Position numbers and translations under genes: made by a program
Assembly: GCF_003501885.1 (NCBI RefSeq)
Contig: NZ_QWFA01000056.1
Location: 1 to 64,000, forward strand
Direction: 5' to 3'
Source of the DNA: Streptomyces globisporus
Lineage (GTDB): Bacteria > Actinomycetota > Actinomycetes > Streptomycetales > Streptomycetaceae
Length of the DNA stretch: 64,000 nt
Shown: piece by piece, positions 18,001 through 26,091 of the stretch
Numbering within the stretch: the first letter of the stretch is position 1
How the letters are laid out: each line of letters starts with the position of its first letter
The notes under the pieces: generated by a model
Seen by the model: only the letters and a program-made list of their open reading frames with translations
Told to the model about the DNA's origin: nothing
Databases searched by the model: none

Positions 18001-18017
18001 GTTCGACAATGCTGAAC
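18001..18017. promoter_or_regulatory. GTTC-GACAATGCT-GAAC, candidate GylR auto-operator
   Basis: Inverted repeat 23 nt upstream of the gylR start codon. It shares TTCGACAATGC with the site at 17040 and probably overlaps the gylR promoter. Confidence 0.55.
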
Positions 18018-18157
18018 ACTATCGGTCGATGCCGACCTGCGCCGGACTCCGGGGGAAAGTCTCCGCCACCCGGCCGCACGTGTCGCACCCGGCACAGCAT
18101 GCAGGCCGTACGCGGTCCGTCCCGTGGACGCCCCTACGGACCCGGGCCCTGTCGGGC

Positions 18158-18163
18158 TAGGCT
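18158..18163 (+). promoter_or_regulatory. -10 box TAGGCT of metH
   Basis: TAGGCT fits the housekeeping -10 pattern and predicts a start near 18170, giving metH a leader of about 60 nt. Confidence 0.5.
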
Positions 18164-18170
18164 GGCGAGG

Positions 18171-18229
18171 TGCGCCTTCCCCAAGAAGGACGCAAAGCCG
18201 ACAGCCGTCGCATCCCTGGGAGATCATCC
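18171..18229 (+). promoter_or_regulatory. Structured metH leader with riboswitch-like core
   Basis: The leader folds into GCG-CCTTC / GAAGG-A-CGC (18172-18179 with 18185-18193), a stem with one bulged A. The bulge begins the string ACGCAAAGCC (18190-18199), which equals a highly conserved core of GEMM (c-di-GMP-I) aptamers. The partner GGCAAACC element expected 5' of the stem is not seen, so this is a lookalike at best. A cobalamin riboswitch consensus is also absent. Confidence 0.3.
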
Positions 18230-21200
18230 ATGGCCTCGTTGCCGACATCCGCCGCCGACAGCCGGACCCGCGCAGAAGCACTCCGAGAGGCACTCGCCAC
18301 CCGTGTGGTGGTGGCCGACGGGGCGATGGGCACCATGCTCCAGGCACAGGACCCCACGCTGGAGGACTTCGAGAATCTCGAAGGCTGCAACGAGATCCTC
18401 AACATCACCCGGCCCGACATCGTGCGCTCGGTCCACGAGGAGTACTTCGCGGTCGGCGTCGACTGCGTCGAGACCAACACCTTCGGCGCGAACCACTCCG
18501 CCGCCAACGAGTACGAGATCGCCGACCGGATCTTCGAGCTCTCCGAGTCCGGCGCCCGGATCGCCCGCGAGGTCGCCGACGAGTTCGGCGCCAAGGACGG
18601 CCGCCAGCGCTGGGTCCTCGGCTCGATCGGCCCCGGCACCAAGCTGCCCTCGCTCGGCCACACCACGTACGACATCCTGCGCGACGGCTACCAGCAGAAC
18701 GCCGAGGGCCTCCTCGCGGGCGGCTCCGACGCGCTGATCGTCGAGACCACCCAGGACCTCCTGCAGACCAAGGCCAGCATCATCGGCGCCCGCCGCGCGA
18801 TGGACGCCCTCGGCCTTCAGGTGCCGCTGATCTGCTCCCTCGCCTTCGAGACCACCGGCGTCATGCTCCTCGGCTCCGAGATCGGCGCGGCCCTGACCGC
18901 CCTGGAGCCGCTGGGCATCGACCTGATCGGGCTGAACTGCTCGACCGGCCCGGACGAGATGAGCGAGCACCTGCGCTACCTCGCCCGCCACTCCCGTACG
19001 CCCCTGATGTGCATGCCCAACGCCGGCCTGCCCGTCCTCACCAAGGACGGCGCGCACTTCCCGCTCGGCCCCGACGGTCTCGCCGACTCCCAGGAGCACT
19101 TCGTCCGGGACTACGGCCTCTCCCTCATCGGCGGCTGCTGCGGTACGACCCCGGCGCACCTGAAGGCCGTCGTCGACCGCGCCCGCGAGCTGACGCCGAC
19201 CGAGCGCGACCCGCGCCCCGAGCCCGGCGCCGCCTCCCTCTACCAGCACATCCCCTTCCGCCAGGACACCGCCTACCTGGCCATCGGGGAGCGCACCAAC
19301 GCCAACGGCTCCAAGAAGTTCCGCGAGGCCATGCTGGAGGCCCGCTGGGACGACTGCGTGGAGATGGCCCGCGACCAGATCCGCGAGGGCGCGCACATGC
19401 TCGACCTCTGCGTCGACTACGTGGGCCGCGACGGCGTCGCCGACATGACCGAGCTGGCCGGCCGCTTCGCCACCGCCTCCACCCTGCCGATCGTGCTGGA
19501 CTCCACTGAGCTGGACGTCCTGCGGGCCGGTCTGGAGAAGCTCGGCGGTCGGGCCGTGCTGAACTCGGTCAACTACGAGGACGGCGACGGCCCCGAGTCC
19601 CGCTTCGCGCAGGTCAGCGCCCTGGCCGCCGAGCACGGCGCCGCCCTGATCGCCCTGACGATCGACGAGGAGGGCCAGGCCCGCACGGTCGAGAACAAGG
19701 TCGCCATCGCCGAGCGGCTCATCGAGGACCTCACCACCAACTGGGGCATCCGCGAGTCCGACATCCTCATCGACACCCTGACCTTCACCATCTGCACCGG
19801 CCAGGAGGAGTCCCGCGGCGACGGCATCGCCACCATCGGGGCCATCCGCGAGCTGAAGAAGCGCCACCCCGACGTCCAGACCACGCTGGGCCTCTCCAAC
19901 ATCTCCTTCGGCCTCAACCCGGCCGCCCGCGTCGTGCTGAACTCCGTCTTCCTCGACGAGTGCGTCAAGGCGGGTCTCGACTCCGCGATCGTCCATGCCT
20001 CGAAGATCCTGCCCATCGCCCGGCTGGAGGAGGAGCAGGTCAAGGTCGCCCTCGACCTGATCTACGATCGCCGCGCCGAGGGCTACGACCCCCTCCAGAA
20101 GCTCATGGAGCTGTTCGAGGGCGTCAACATGAAGTCGATGAAGGCGGGCAAGGCCGAGGAGCTGATGGCCCTCCCGCTGGACGAGCGGCTCCAGCGCCGC
20201 ATCATCGACGGCGAGAAGAACGGCCTGGAGGCCGACCTCGACGAGGCCCTCCAGGACACACCCGCCCTCGACATCGTCAACAACACGCTGCTGGAAGGCA
20301 TGAAGGTCGTCGGCGAGCTGTTCGGCTCCGGCCAGATGCAGCTGCCGTTCGTCCTCCAGTCCGCCGAGGTCATGAAGAGCGCGGTGGCCCACCTGGAGCC
20401 GCACATGGAGAAGTCCGACGACGAGGGCAAGGGCACCATCGTGCTGGCCACCGTCCGCGGCGACGTCCACGACATCGGCAAGAACCTCGTCGACATCATC
20501 CTCTCCAACAACGGCTACAACGTCGTCAACCTCGGCATCAAGCAGCCCGTCTCCGCGATCCTGGAAGCCGCCGAGGAGCACCGTGCCGACGTCATCGGCA
20601 TGTCCGGTCTCCTCGTGAAGTCGACCGTGATCATGAAGGAGAACCTCCAGGAGCTCAACCAGCGCAAGATGGCCGCCGACTTCCCGGTCATCCTCGGCGG
20701 CGCCGCACTGACCAGGGCCTACGTCGAGCAGGACCTGCACGAGATCTACGAGGGCGAGGTCCGCTACGCGCGGGACGCCTTCGAGGGCCTGCGCCTCATG
20801 GACGCGCTCATCGGCGTCAAGCGCGGGGTGCCGGGCGCGGCCCTGCCCGAGCTGAAGCAGCGCCGGGTCCCCAAGAAGGATGTCGCGGTGCTGGAGGTCG
20901 AGGAGCCCGAGGGCTCGGTGCGCTCGGACGTCTCCATCACCAACCCCATCCCCGAGCCGCCCTTCCGCGGCACCCGGGTCATCAAGGGCATCCCGCTCAA
21001 GGACTACGCCTCCTGGCTCGACGAGGGCGCCCTGTTCAAGGGCCAGTGGGGCCTCAAGCAGGCCAGGACCGGCGACGGACCGACGTACGAGGAGCTGGTG
21101 GAGACCGAGGGGCGCCCGCACCTGCGCGGCTGGCTCGACCACCTCCAGTCCAACAACCTCCTGGAAGCCGCCGTCGTCTACGGCTACTTCCCCTGCGTCT

Positions 21201-21742
21201 CCAAGGGCGAGGACCTGATCCTCCTCCACGAGGACGGCTCCGAGCGCACCCGCTTCACCTTCCCGCGCCAGCGCCGCGGTCGCCGCCTCTGCCTCGCGGA
21301 CTTCTTCCGCCCGGAGGAGTCCGGCGAGACCGATGTCATCGGCCTCCAGATCGTCACCGTCGGCTCCCGGATCGGCGAGGCCACCGCCGAGCTGTTCGCC
21401 GCCAACTCCTACCGCGACTACCTGGAGCTGCACGGCCTCTCCGTCCAGCTCGCGGAAGCCCTCGCGGAGTACTGGCACGCCCGGGTCCGCAGCGAGCTGG
21501 GCTTCGGCGGGGAGGACCCGGAGGACGTCGAGGACATGTTCGCGCTGAAGTACCGCGGCGCGCGGTTCTCGCTCGGCTACGGGGCGTGCCCGGACCTGGA
21601 GGACCGGGCCAAGATCGCCGACCTGCTCCAGCCGGAGCGGATCGGCGTGCACCTCTCCGAGGAGTTCCAGCTCCACCCGGAGCAGTCCACCGACGCCATC
21701 GTCATCCACCACCCCGAGGCGAAGTACTTCAACGCCCGGTAG
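18230..21742 (+). CDS. metH: Cobalamin-dependent methionine synthase
   Basis: Transfers a methyl group from 5-methyltetrahydrofolate via cob(I)alamin to homocysteine. The 1,170-aa protein has all four modules. The homocysteine/zinc domain carries its Cys ligands at LNCSTG and IGGCCGTTPAH; the pterin-binding domain contains IGERTNANGSKKF. The B12-binding domain has the lower-ligand His in DVHDIGKNL, and the C-terminal AdoMet reactivation domain contains RLCLADFF. The ATG at 18230 follows GGGAGA. It stands alone, divergent from gylR, with a structured leader. Confidence 0.97.
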   Translation: MASLPTSAADSRTRAEALREALATRVVVADGAMGTMLQAQDPTLEDFENLEGCNEILNITRPDIVRSVHEEYFAVGVDCVETNTFGANHSAANEYEIADRIFELSESGARIAREVADEFGAKDGRQRWVLGSIGPGTKLPSLGHTTYDILRDGYQQNAEGLLAGGSDALIVETTQDLLQTKASIIGARRAMDALGLQVPLICSLAFETTGVMLLGSEIGAALTALEPLGIDLIGLNCSTGPDEMSEHLRYLARHSRTPLMCMPNAGLPVLTKDGAHFPLGPDGLADSQEHFVRDYGLSLIGGCCGTTPAHLKAVVDRARELTPTERDPRPEPGAASLYQHIPFRQDTAYLAIGERTNANGSKKFREAMLEARWDDCVEMARDQIREGAHMLDLCVDYVGRDGVADMTELAGRFATASTLPIVLDSTELDVLRAGLEKLGGRAVLNSVNYEDGDGPESRFAQVSALAAEHGAALIALTIDEEGQARTVENKVAIAERLIEDLTTNWGIRESDILIDTLTFTICTGQEESRGDGIATIGAIRELKKRHPDVQTTLGLSNISFGLNPAARVVLNSVFLDECVKAGLDSAIVHASKILPIARLEEEQVKVALDLIYDRRAEGYDPLQKLMELFEGVNMKSMKAGKAEELMALPLDERLQRRIIDGEKNGLEADLDEALQDTPALDIVNNTLLEGMKVVGELFGSGQMQLPFVLQSAEVMKSAVAHLEPHMEKSDDEGKGTIVLATVRGDVHDIGKNLVDIILSNNGYNVVNLGIKQPVSAILEAAEEHRADVIGMSGLLVKSTVIMKENLQELNQRKMAADFPVILGGAALTRAYVEQDLHEIYEGEVRYARDAFEGLRLMDALIGVKRGVPGAALPELKQRRVPKKDVAVLEVEEPEGSVRSDVSITNPIPEPPFRGTRVIKGIPLKDYASWLDEGALFKGQWGLKQARTGDGPTYEELVETEGRPHLRGWLDHLQSNNLLEAAVVYGYFPCVSKGEDLILLHEDGSERTRFTFPRQRRGRRLCLADFFRPEESGETDVIGLQIVTVGSRIGEATAELFAANSYRDYLELHGLSVQLAEALAEYWHARVRSELGFGGEDPEDVEDMFALKYRGARFSLGYGACPDLEDRAKIADLLQPERIGVHLSEEFQLHPEQSTDAIVIHHPEAKYFNAR

Positions 21743-21797
21743 CAGGGGCTTCGCCCCGCGGTGACGCGCCTGCCGCGCACTGCGGGGCGACACGTCG

Positions 21798-21803
21798 TAC
21801 ACT
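21798..21803 (+). promoter_or_regulatory. Putative -10 box TACACT of the HAD gene
   Basis: TACACT lies 82 nt upstream of the HAD phosphatase start and would place the hairpin at 21818-21858 within its leader. Confidence 0.35.
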
Positions 21804-21817
21804 GGTCGGTCCAGCGC

Positions 21818-21858
21818 AGGCCGGTCGCCCTCCCACTTCTGGGAATGGCGGCCGGCCT
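21818..21858 (+). terminator. Hairpin between metH and the HAD gene
   Basis: Stem AGGCCGG / CCGGCCT with an inner CGCC / GGCG extension. It may terminate metH, or if the TACACT promoter is real it is a leader hairpin of the HAD gene. Confidence 0.5.
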
Positions 21859-21885
21859 TCTCGTCCCTTACGGAAGGTGTGCCGG

Positions 21886-22596
21886 ATGACCAGTACGGTC
21901 CCCGCGTCCTTGACCCGCACGGCCGAAGAGGCCGCCCTGCAGGCGGTCCTTCTCGACATGGACGGAACCCTGGTCGATACCGAGGGTTTCTGGTGGGACG
22001 TCGAGAAGGAGGTGTTCGCCGGCCTCGGACACCGCCTGGACGAGGCCTGGCGGGACGTGGTCGTCGGCGGCCCGATGTCCCGCAGCGCCGGCTACCTGAT
22101 CGACGTCACCGGCGCCGACATCCGGCTGGACGAGCTGACCGTGCTGCTCAACGACGGATTCGAGAGCCGCATCAGCCGGGGCGTGCCGCTGATGCCGGGA
22201 GCCGAGCGGCTGCTCGCCGAGCTGGCCGTGTACGAGGTGCCCACCGCACTCGTCTCGGCCTCCCACCGCCGGATCATCGACCGGGTGCTGGAATCCGTGG
22301 GCCGTCACCACTTCGCGCTCACGGTCGCCGGGGACGAGGTCACCCGGACCAAGCCTCACCCCGAGCCCTACCTCACCGCCGCCGCGGGCTTCGGTGCCGA
22401 CCCCTGGCGCTGCGCGGTCATCGAGGACACCGCGACCGGTGTGGCCGCCGCCGAGGCCGCCGGCTGCCGGGTCGTCGCCGTGCCGTCCGTCGCCCCCATC
22501 GCCCCGGCCGCGGGGCGTGTGGTCGTCGGCTCCCTCGAAGAGGTCGACCTCGCCTTCCTGCGCGGTCTGATCACCGGATCGAGCACGCGTTTGTGA
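21886..22596 (+). CDS. HAD-superfamily phosphatase
   Basis: A 236-aa beta-phosphoglucomutase-like HAD hydrolase that dephosphorylates a small metabolite (substrate unknown). Motif I is LLDMDGTLVDTEG with nucleophile Asp24 and acid/base Asp26. Motif II is TALVSAS, motif III is the Lys in TKPHPEPY, and motif IV is VIEDTATG. A cap insert sits between motifs I and II. The ATG at 21886 follows GGAAGG at 8-nt spacing. It lies downstream of metH in the same direction but behind a hairpin. Confidence 0.92.
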   Translation: MTSTVPASLTRTAEEAALQAVLLDMDGTLVDTEGFWWDVEKEVFAGLGHRLDEAWRDVVVGGPMSRSAGYLIDVTGADIRLDELTVLLNDGFESRISRGVPLMPGAERLLAELAVYEVPTALVSASHRRIIDRVLESVGRHHFALTVAGDEVTRTKPHPEPYLTAAAGFGADPWRCAVIEDTATGVAAAEAAGCRVVAVPSVAPIAPAAGRVVVGSLEEVDLAFLRGLITGSSTRL

Positions 22597-22877
22597 ACGA
22601 ACGGTGGATTTCCTGGTCTCCTCCGTGTGCTTTCCGGCAGTGTTCCGTGGATATGGATCATTCGAAGGGTGATCCTGTGAAGAGGTCGGGCAGGTGACCT
22701 TGCTCACTCCCGGGTCCCCGGCGCCCCGCCGAAACGGGTGAGCTGTCCGTAATGATGATCGTATGTCCGCCTCGCCGGCGACCGGGGGAGCGCTGACCGT
22801 TCGTCGGGCGGTCGGGGGGCTCACCCACGGCTACTAACTTGGATTCCTCACCTGCCGGGATGAGGGAGAACGTCCAG

Positions 22878-24476
22878 ATGAACCGCAAGACCCTGGTGCT
22901 GCCGGCCGTCGTCGGCCTGCTCGCCCCCGTGCTCGCCGCCTGCGGCAGCACGGACAGCGGCGCCGGTGGCAAGGGTGCCATCGTCGTCGGCACCACGGAC
23001 CAGCTCGTGGCCTCCAAGGAGAACCCCGCGCCGCTCGACCCGGCCATCGGCTACGAAGCGGGCGTCTGGAACGTCCTGCGGCAGACCGTGCAGACCCTGA
23101 CCACGGTGCCCAACGGTGGCGGCGAGCCGGTGCCCGAGGCCGCCCGCAGCTGCACCTTCACCGACACCGCGAACGAGAGCTACCGCTGCACCCTGCGGGC
23201 GGGCCTCACCTTCGCCGACGGGACGCCCGTCACCGCCGAGGACGTGAAGCACTCCATCCAGCGCGTCATCGACATCGACTCGGACAGCGGCCCGGTCGGC
23301 CTCCTCGCCAACATCGACATGATCGAGACCAAGGGCGAGGACCAGGTGATCTTCCACCTGAACACGCCCGACGCGACCTTCCCGTACAAGCTCGCCACCC
23401 CGGCCGCCGGCATCGTCCCGAAGGCCCAGTACCCGGCAAACGAGGCGCGCACCGGCTTCCAGGTCGACGGCTCCGGCCCGTACACCATGAAGCCGGAGGT
23501 CGAGGACGGCCGGGTCGTCAAGATCGCCTTCGAGAAGAACCCCTCGTACAAGGGTGAGCTGAAGGTGCTCAACGACAAGGTCGACATGAACCTCTTCCCC
23601 GACGCCGAGGCCATGGGCAAGGCGCTCGACGAGGAGAAGATCCACCTGATGACCCGGGCGATGTCGCCCGAGCAGGCCCACGACATGCTCGTGGAGCCGA
23701 AGGAGGGCATCGACCTCACCGAGCTGCCCGGACTGGCCATCAGCTACCTCGGGTTCAACACCAAGGACCCCGTGGTCGACAAGCCCGTCCGGCAGGCCAT
23801 GGCGCAGATCATCGACCGGGGCCAGATCGCGGGCAAGGTGTACGGCACCACTGCCGAACCCCTCTACTCGCTGATCCCGTCCAGCATCGCCGGGCACACC
23901 AACGCCTTCTTCAACAAGTACGGCGAGCCCAGCACCGCCAAGGCCGCGGCGATCCTCCGCGACGCCGGGGTCAAGACGCCGGTGAAGTTCACCCTGCACT
24001 ACACCAACGACCACTACGGCCCGGCCACCGCCGCCGAGTTCAAGGCCATCCAGCAGCAGCTGAACGGCTCGGGCCTCTTCGACGTCTCCGTCCAGGGCGA
24101 GGAGTGGTCGAAGTACCGCCCCGAGCAGAAGCGCGGCGACTACGCGGCCTACGGCATGGGCTGGTTCCCCGACTTCCCGGACCCGGACAACTACACCGCG
24201 CCCTTCCTGGACGCCAACAACTTCCTCAACTCGCCCTACCGGTCGCCCGAGGCGGAGAAGGTCCTCATCCCGCAGTCCCGCCGCGAGGCCGACCGCACCG
24301 CGGCCGCCGCCACCTACGAGAAGCTCCAGGACATCGTCGCGACCGACGTGCCGGTGCTCCCGATCTGGCAGGGCAAGCAGTACGTGGCCTCCCGCGACGG
24401 GATCGCCGGGGTGGAGCGCTCCGTCAGCGCCACCTCCGAGCTCCAGCTCTGGGAGCTCAACCGGCCCAGCGCCTGA
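22878..24476 (+). CDS. Orphan ABC transporter substrate-binding lipoprotein, family 5
   Basis: A 532-aa periplasmic-type solute-binding lipoprotein of the oligopeptide/dipeptide class (SBP_bac_5). The signal peptide ends in lipobox LAAC, so Cys23 is the lipidated residue. The family body is complete, with ARSCTFTD, TPVTAEDVKHSIQRV, WFPDFPDPDNY and a normal C-terminus. The ATG at 22878 is chosen over in-frame ATGs at 22839 and 22860 because it opens the signal peptide. No permease or ATPase gene lies nearby, so it must share a transporter encoded elsewhere or have another role. Its 3' end overlaps the truncated response regulator by 20 nt, a sign of recent rearrangement. Confidence 0.92.
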   Translation: MNRKTLVLPAVVGLLAPVLAACGSTDSGAGGKGAIVVGTTDQLVASKENPAPLDPAIGYEAGVWNVLRQTVQTLTTVPNGGGEPVPEAARSCTFTDTANESYRCTLRAGLTFADGTPVTAEDVKHSIQRVIDIDSDSGPVGLLANIDMIETKGEDQVIFHLNTPDATFPYKLATPAAGIVPKAQYPANEARTGFQVDGSGPYTMKPEVEDGRVVKIAFEKNPSYKGELKVLNDKVDMNLFPDAEAMGKALDEEKIHLMTRAMSPEQAHDMLVEPKEGIDLTELPGLAISYLGFNTKDPVVDKPVRQAMAQIIDRGQIAGKVYGTTAEPLYSLIPSSIAGHTNAFFNKYGEPSTAKAAAILRDAGVKTPVKFTLHYTNDHYGPATAAEFKAIQQQLNGSGLFDVSVQGEEWSKYRPEQKRGDYAAYGMGWFPDFPDPDNYTAPFLDANNFLNSPYRSPEAEKVLIPQSRREADRTAAAATYEKLQDIVATDVPVLPIWQGKQYVASRDGIAGVERSVSATSELQLWELNRPSA

Positions 24477-25059
24477 GCCCAGGGGGCGTCTTGACCGTCG
24501 TCTCGCTGACGAACAGCTCCGCCGCGATCTCCGCGTTGGACAGCCCCCGCGCCACCAGCTTCAGCACCTCGACCTCACGGTCCGTCAGCGTGTGCAGGGC
24601 GTCCGGCACCGGCTCCTCACCGGACGGCAGATGATCGGCGTACTTGTCGAGCAGCCGGCGCGTGATGCTCGGCGCGAGCATCGCCTCGCCCGCCGCCACC
24701 ACCCGGATCGCCTGCACCAGCTCGGCCGCGGGGGCGTCCTTCAGCAGGAAGCCGCTCGCCCCCGCACGCAGCGCCTCCACCACGTACTCGTCGAGGTCGA
24801 AGGTGGTCAGCACCAGCACCTTCGCCGGGCCGTCCTTCCCGGGGCCGGTGATCTGACGGGTCGCCTCCACCCCGTCCATCCGCGGCATCCGGATGTCCAT
24901 CAGCACCACATCGGGCTGCAGCGCCCGCACCTGATCGATGGCCTGCAGACCGTCACCGGCCTCGCCGACCACCGCCAGATCGCCTTCCGCCTCCAGGATC
25001 ATCCGGAAACCGGTGCGCAGCAGAGGCTGGTCGTCGACCAGAAGGACGCGGATCGCCAC
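24457..25059 (-). CDS. NarL/FixJ-type response regulator truncated in its helix-turn-helix
   Basis: A 200-aa protein with a complete receiver domain: acidic pocket Asp9-Asp10, phosphoacceptor Asp55 (VVLMDIRMPRMDG), Thr in VLTTFD, Lys in FLLKDAP. The LuxR-type output domain starts normally at residue 150 (TLTDREVEVLKLVARGLSNA) but stops making sense after SETTVKT. The usual recognition-helix continuation is replaced by PPGLRRWAG and a stop codon, at the point where the binding-protein gene begins. DNA binding is therefore probably lost. GTG 25059 follows AAGGAG. No partner histidine kinase is present. Confidence 0.88.
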   Translation of the reverse strand: MAIRVLLVDDQPLLRTGFRMILEAEGDLAVVGEAGDGLQAIDQVRALQPDVVLMDIRMPRMDGVEATRQITGPGKDGPAKVLVLTTFDLDEYVVEALRAGASGFLLKDAPAAELVQAIRVVAAGEAMLAPSITRRLLDKYADHLPSGEEPVPDALHTLTDREVEVLKLVARGLSNAEIAAELFVSETTVKTPPGLRRWAG

Positions 25060-25068
25060 AGGAACTCC

Positions 25069-25980
25069 TTAAGGGCCCTCAAGGGCCACGGCTCGGCCGG
25101 CCTCGGCCCGGACCGGTCCCATTCTGCCCTGGTCATCCTCACCCGGGCTCGCCGGGCGGACCGACAGCGGATAGACCGGGGGAGTCCCGCCGAACTCCGG
25201 ACACACCGCCTGGTGGTCGCACCAGCCGCACAGCTTCGTCGGCCGGGGCCGCCAGTCGCCGGTCTCCGTCGCCAGCCTGATCGCGTCCCACAGCGCCAGC
25301 AGCTTGCGCTTCACCCGCTCCAGGTCCGCCACCACCGGGTCGTACGTCATGACGTCCCCGCTGCCCAGATAGACCAGCTGGAGGCGGCGCGGCACCACGC
25401 CCTTCAACCGCCAGATCACCAGCGCGTAGAACGTCATCTGGAACAGCGGCCCGTCGGAATACTCCGGCCGCGGTGCCTTGCCCGTCTTGTAGTCGACGAT
25501 CCGGACCTCGCCGCTCGGCGCGATGTCCACCCGGTCGATCACCCCGCGCAGCCGCAGCCCCGACTCCAGCTCCGTCTCGACGAACATCTCGCGCTCGGCC
25601 GGCTCAAGGCGCGTCGGGTCCTCCAGCGAGAACCACCGGTCCACCAGCCGCTCCGCCTCGCCCAGCCAACGCGTCAGGCGCTCACCCTCGGCGTCCCCGG
25701 CGAACAGACCGCTCAGCTCCGGCTTCGACTCCAGCAGCCGGTCCCACTGGCCGGGGATCAGCGCCCGCGCCCGGGGCGCCGTACGGTCGGCCGCCGGGAC
25801 GTCGAAGAGGCGCTCCAGCACCGCATGGACCAGCGTGCCGCGGGTAGCCGCCTCGCTGGGCTTCTCCGGCAGCTTGTCGATGACCCGGAAGCGGTAGAGC
25901 AGGGGGCACTGCATGAAATCGCTCGCCCGCGACGGCGACAGGGACGAAGGCGGCTGAGGCGGCCGCGGCACGGAGGTCAT
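25069..25980 (-). CDS. RecB-family exonuclease, PD-(D/E)XK with Fe-S cysteines
   Basis: A 303-aa nuclease of the PDDEXK_1/AddB-like group. The catalytic core is RGVIDRVD and VRIVDYKTGK, around residues 142-170. Four cysteines typical of an iron-sulfur staple are present: Cys25 (FMQCPLLYR) and three in LCGWCDHQAVCPEF near residues 252-262. It probably acts in DNA repair; no helicase partner is adjacent. The last 40 residues are unconserved. It ends 9 nt before the response regulator, so they were likely one operon, and it is divergent from the M50 protease. Confidence 0.9.
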   Translation of the reverse strand: MTSVPRPPQPPSSLSPSRASDFMQCPLLYRFRVIDKLPEKPSEAATRGTLVHAVLERLFDVPAADRTAPRARALIPGQWDRLLESKPELSGLFAGDAEGERLTRWLGEAERLVDRWFSLEDPTRLEPAEREMFVETELESGLRLRGVIDRVDIAPSGEVRIVDYKTGKAPRPEYSDGPLFQMTFYALVIWRLKGVVPRRLQLVYLGSGDVMTYDPVVADLERVKRKLLALWDAIRLATETGDWRPRPTKLCGWCDHQAVCPEFGGTPPVYPLSVRPASPGEDDQGRMGPVRAEAGRAVALEGP

Positions 25981-26091
25981 GTCTCAAGACCCTACGGCCC
26001 GCCACTGACACCGAGCGGCATACCATCGACGGCAGACCCTCGCACACTGCATGATCGTGGCACAGACCACACACCGAACCGAAGGGACCCC

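Noticed and set aside
18001-18229. Cobalamin riboswitch upstream of metH
   Set aside because: No B12-box consensus is seen, and metH is normally not the B12-repressed isozyme.
18224-21802. A 1,192-codon open frame antisense to metH
   Set aside because: It mirrors metH codon by codon, has Ala/Gly/Leu/Val-biased composition and no family motif. GC-rich third positions keep antisense frames open.
22655-22675. Inverted repeat GGATCA-N9-TGATCC before the binding-protein gene
   Set aside because: Short arms and no link to a promoter or regulator; could be chance, so not listed as an operator.
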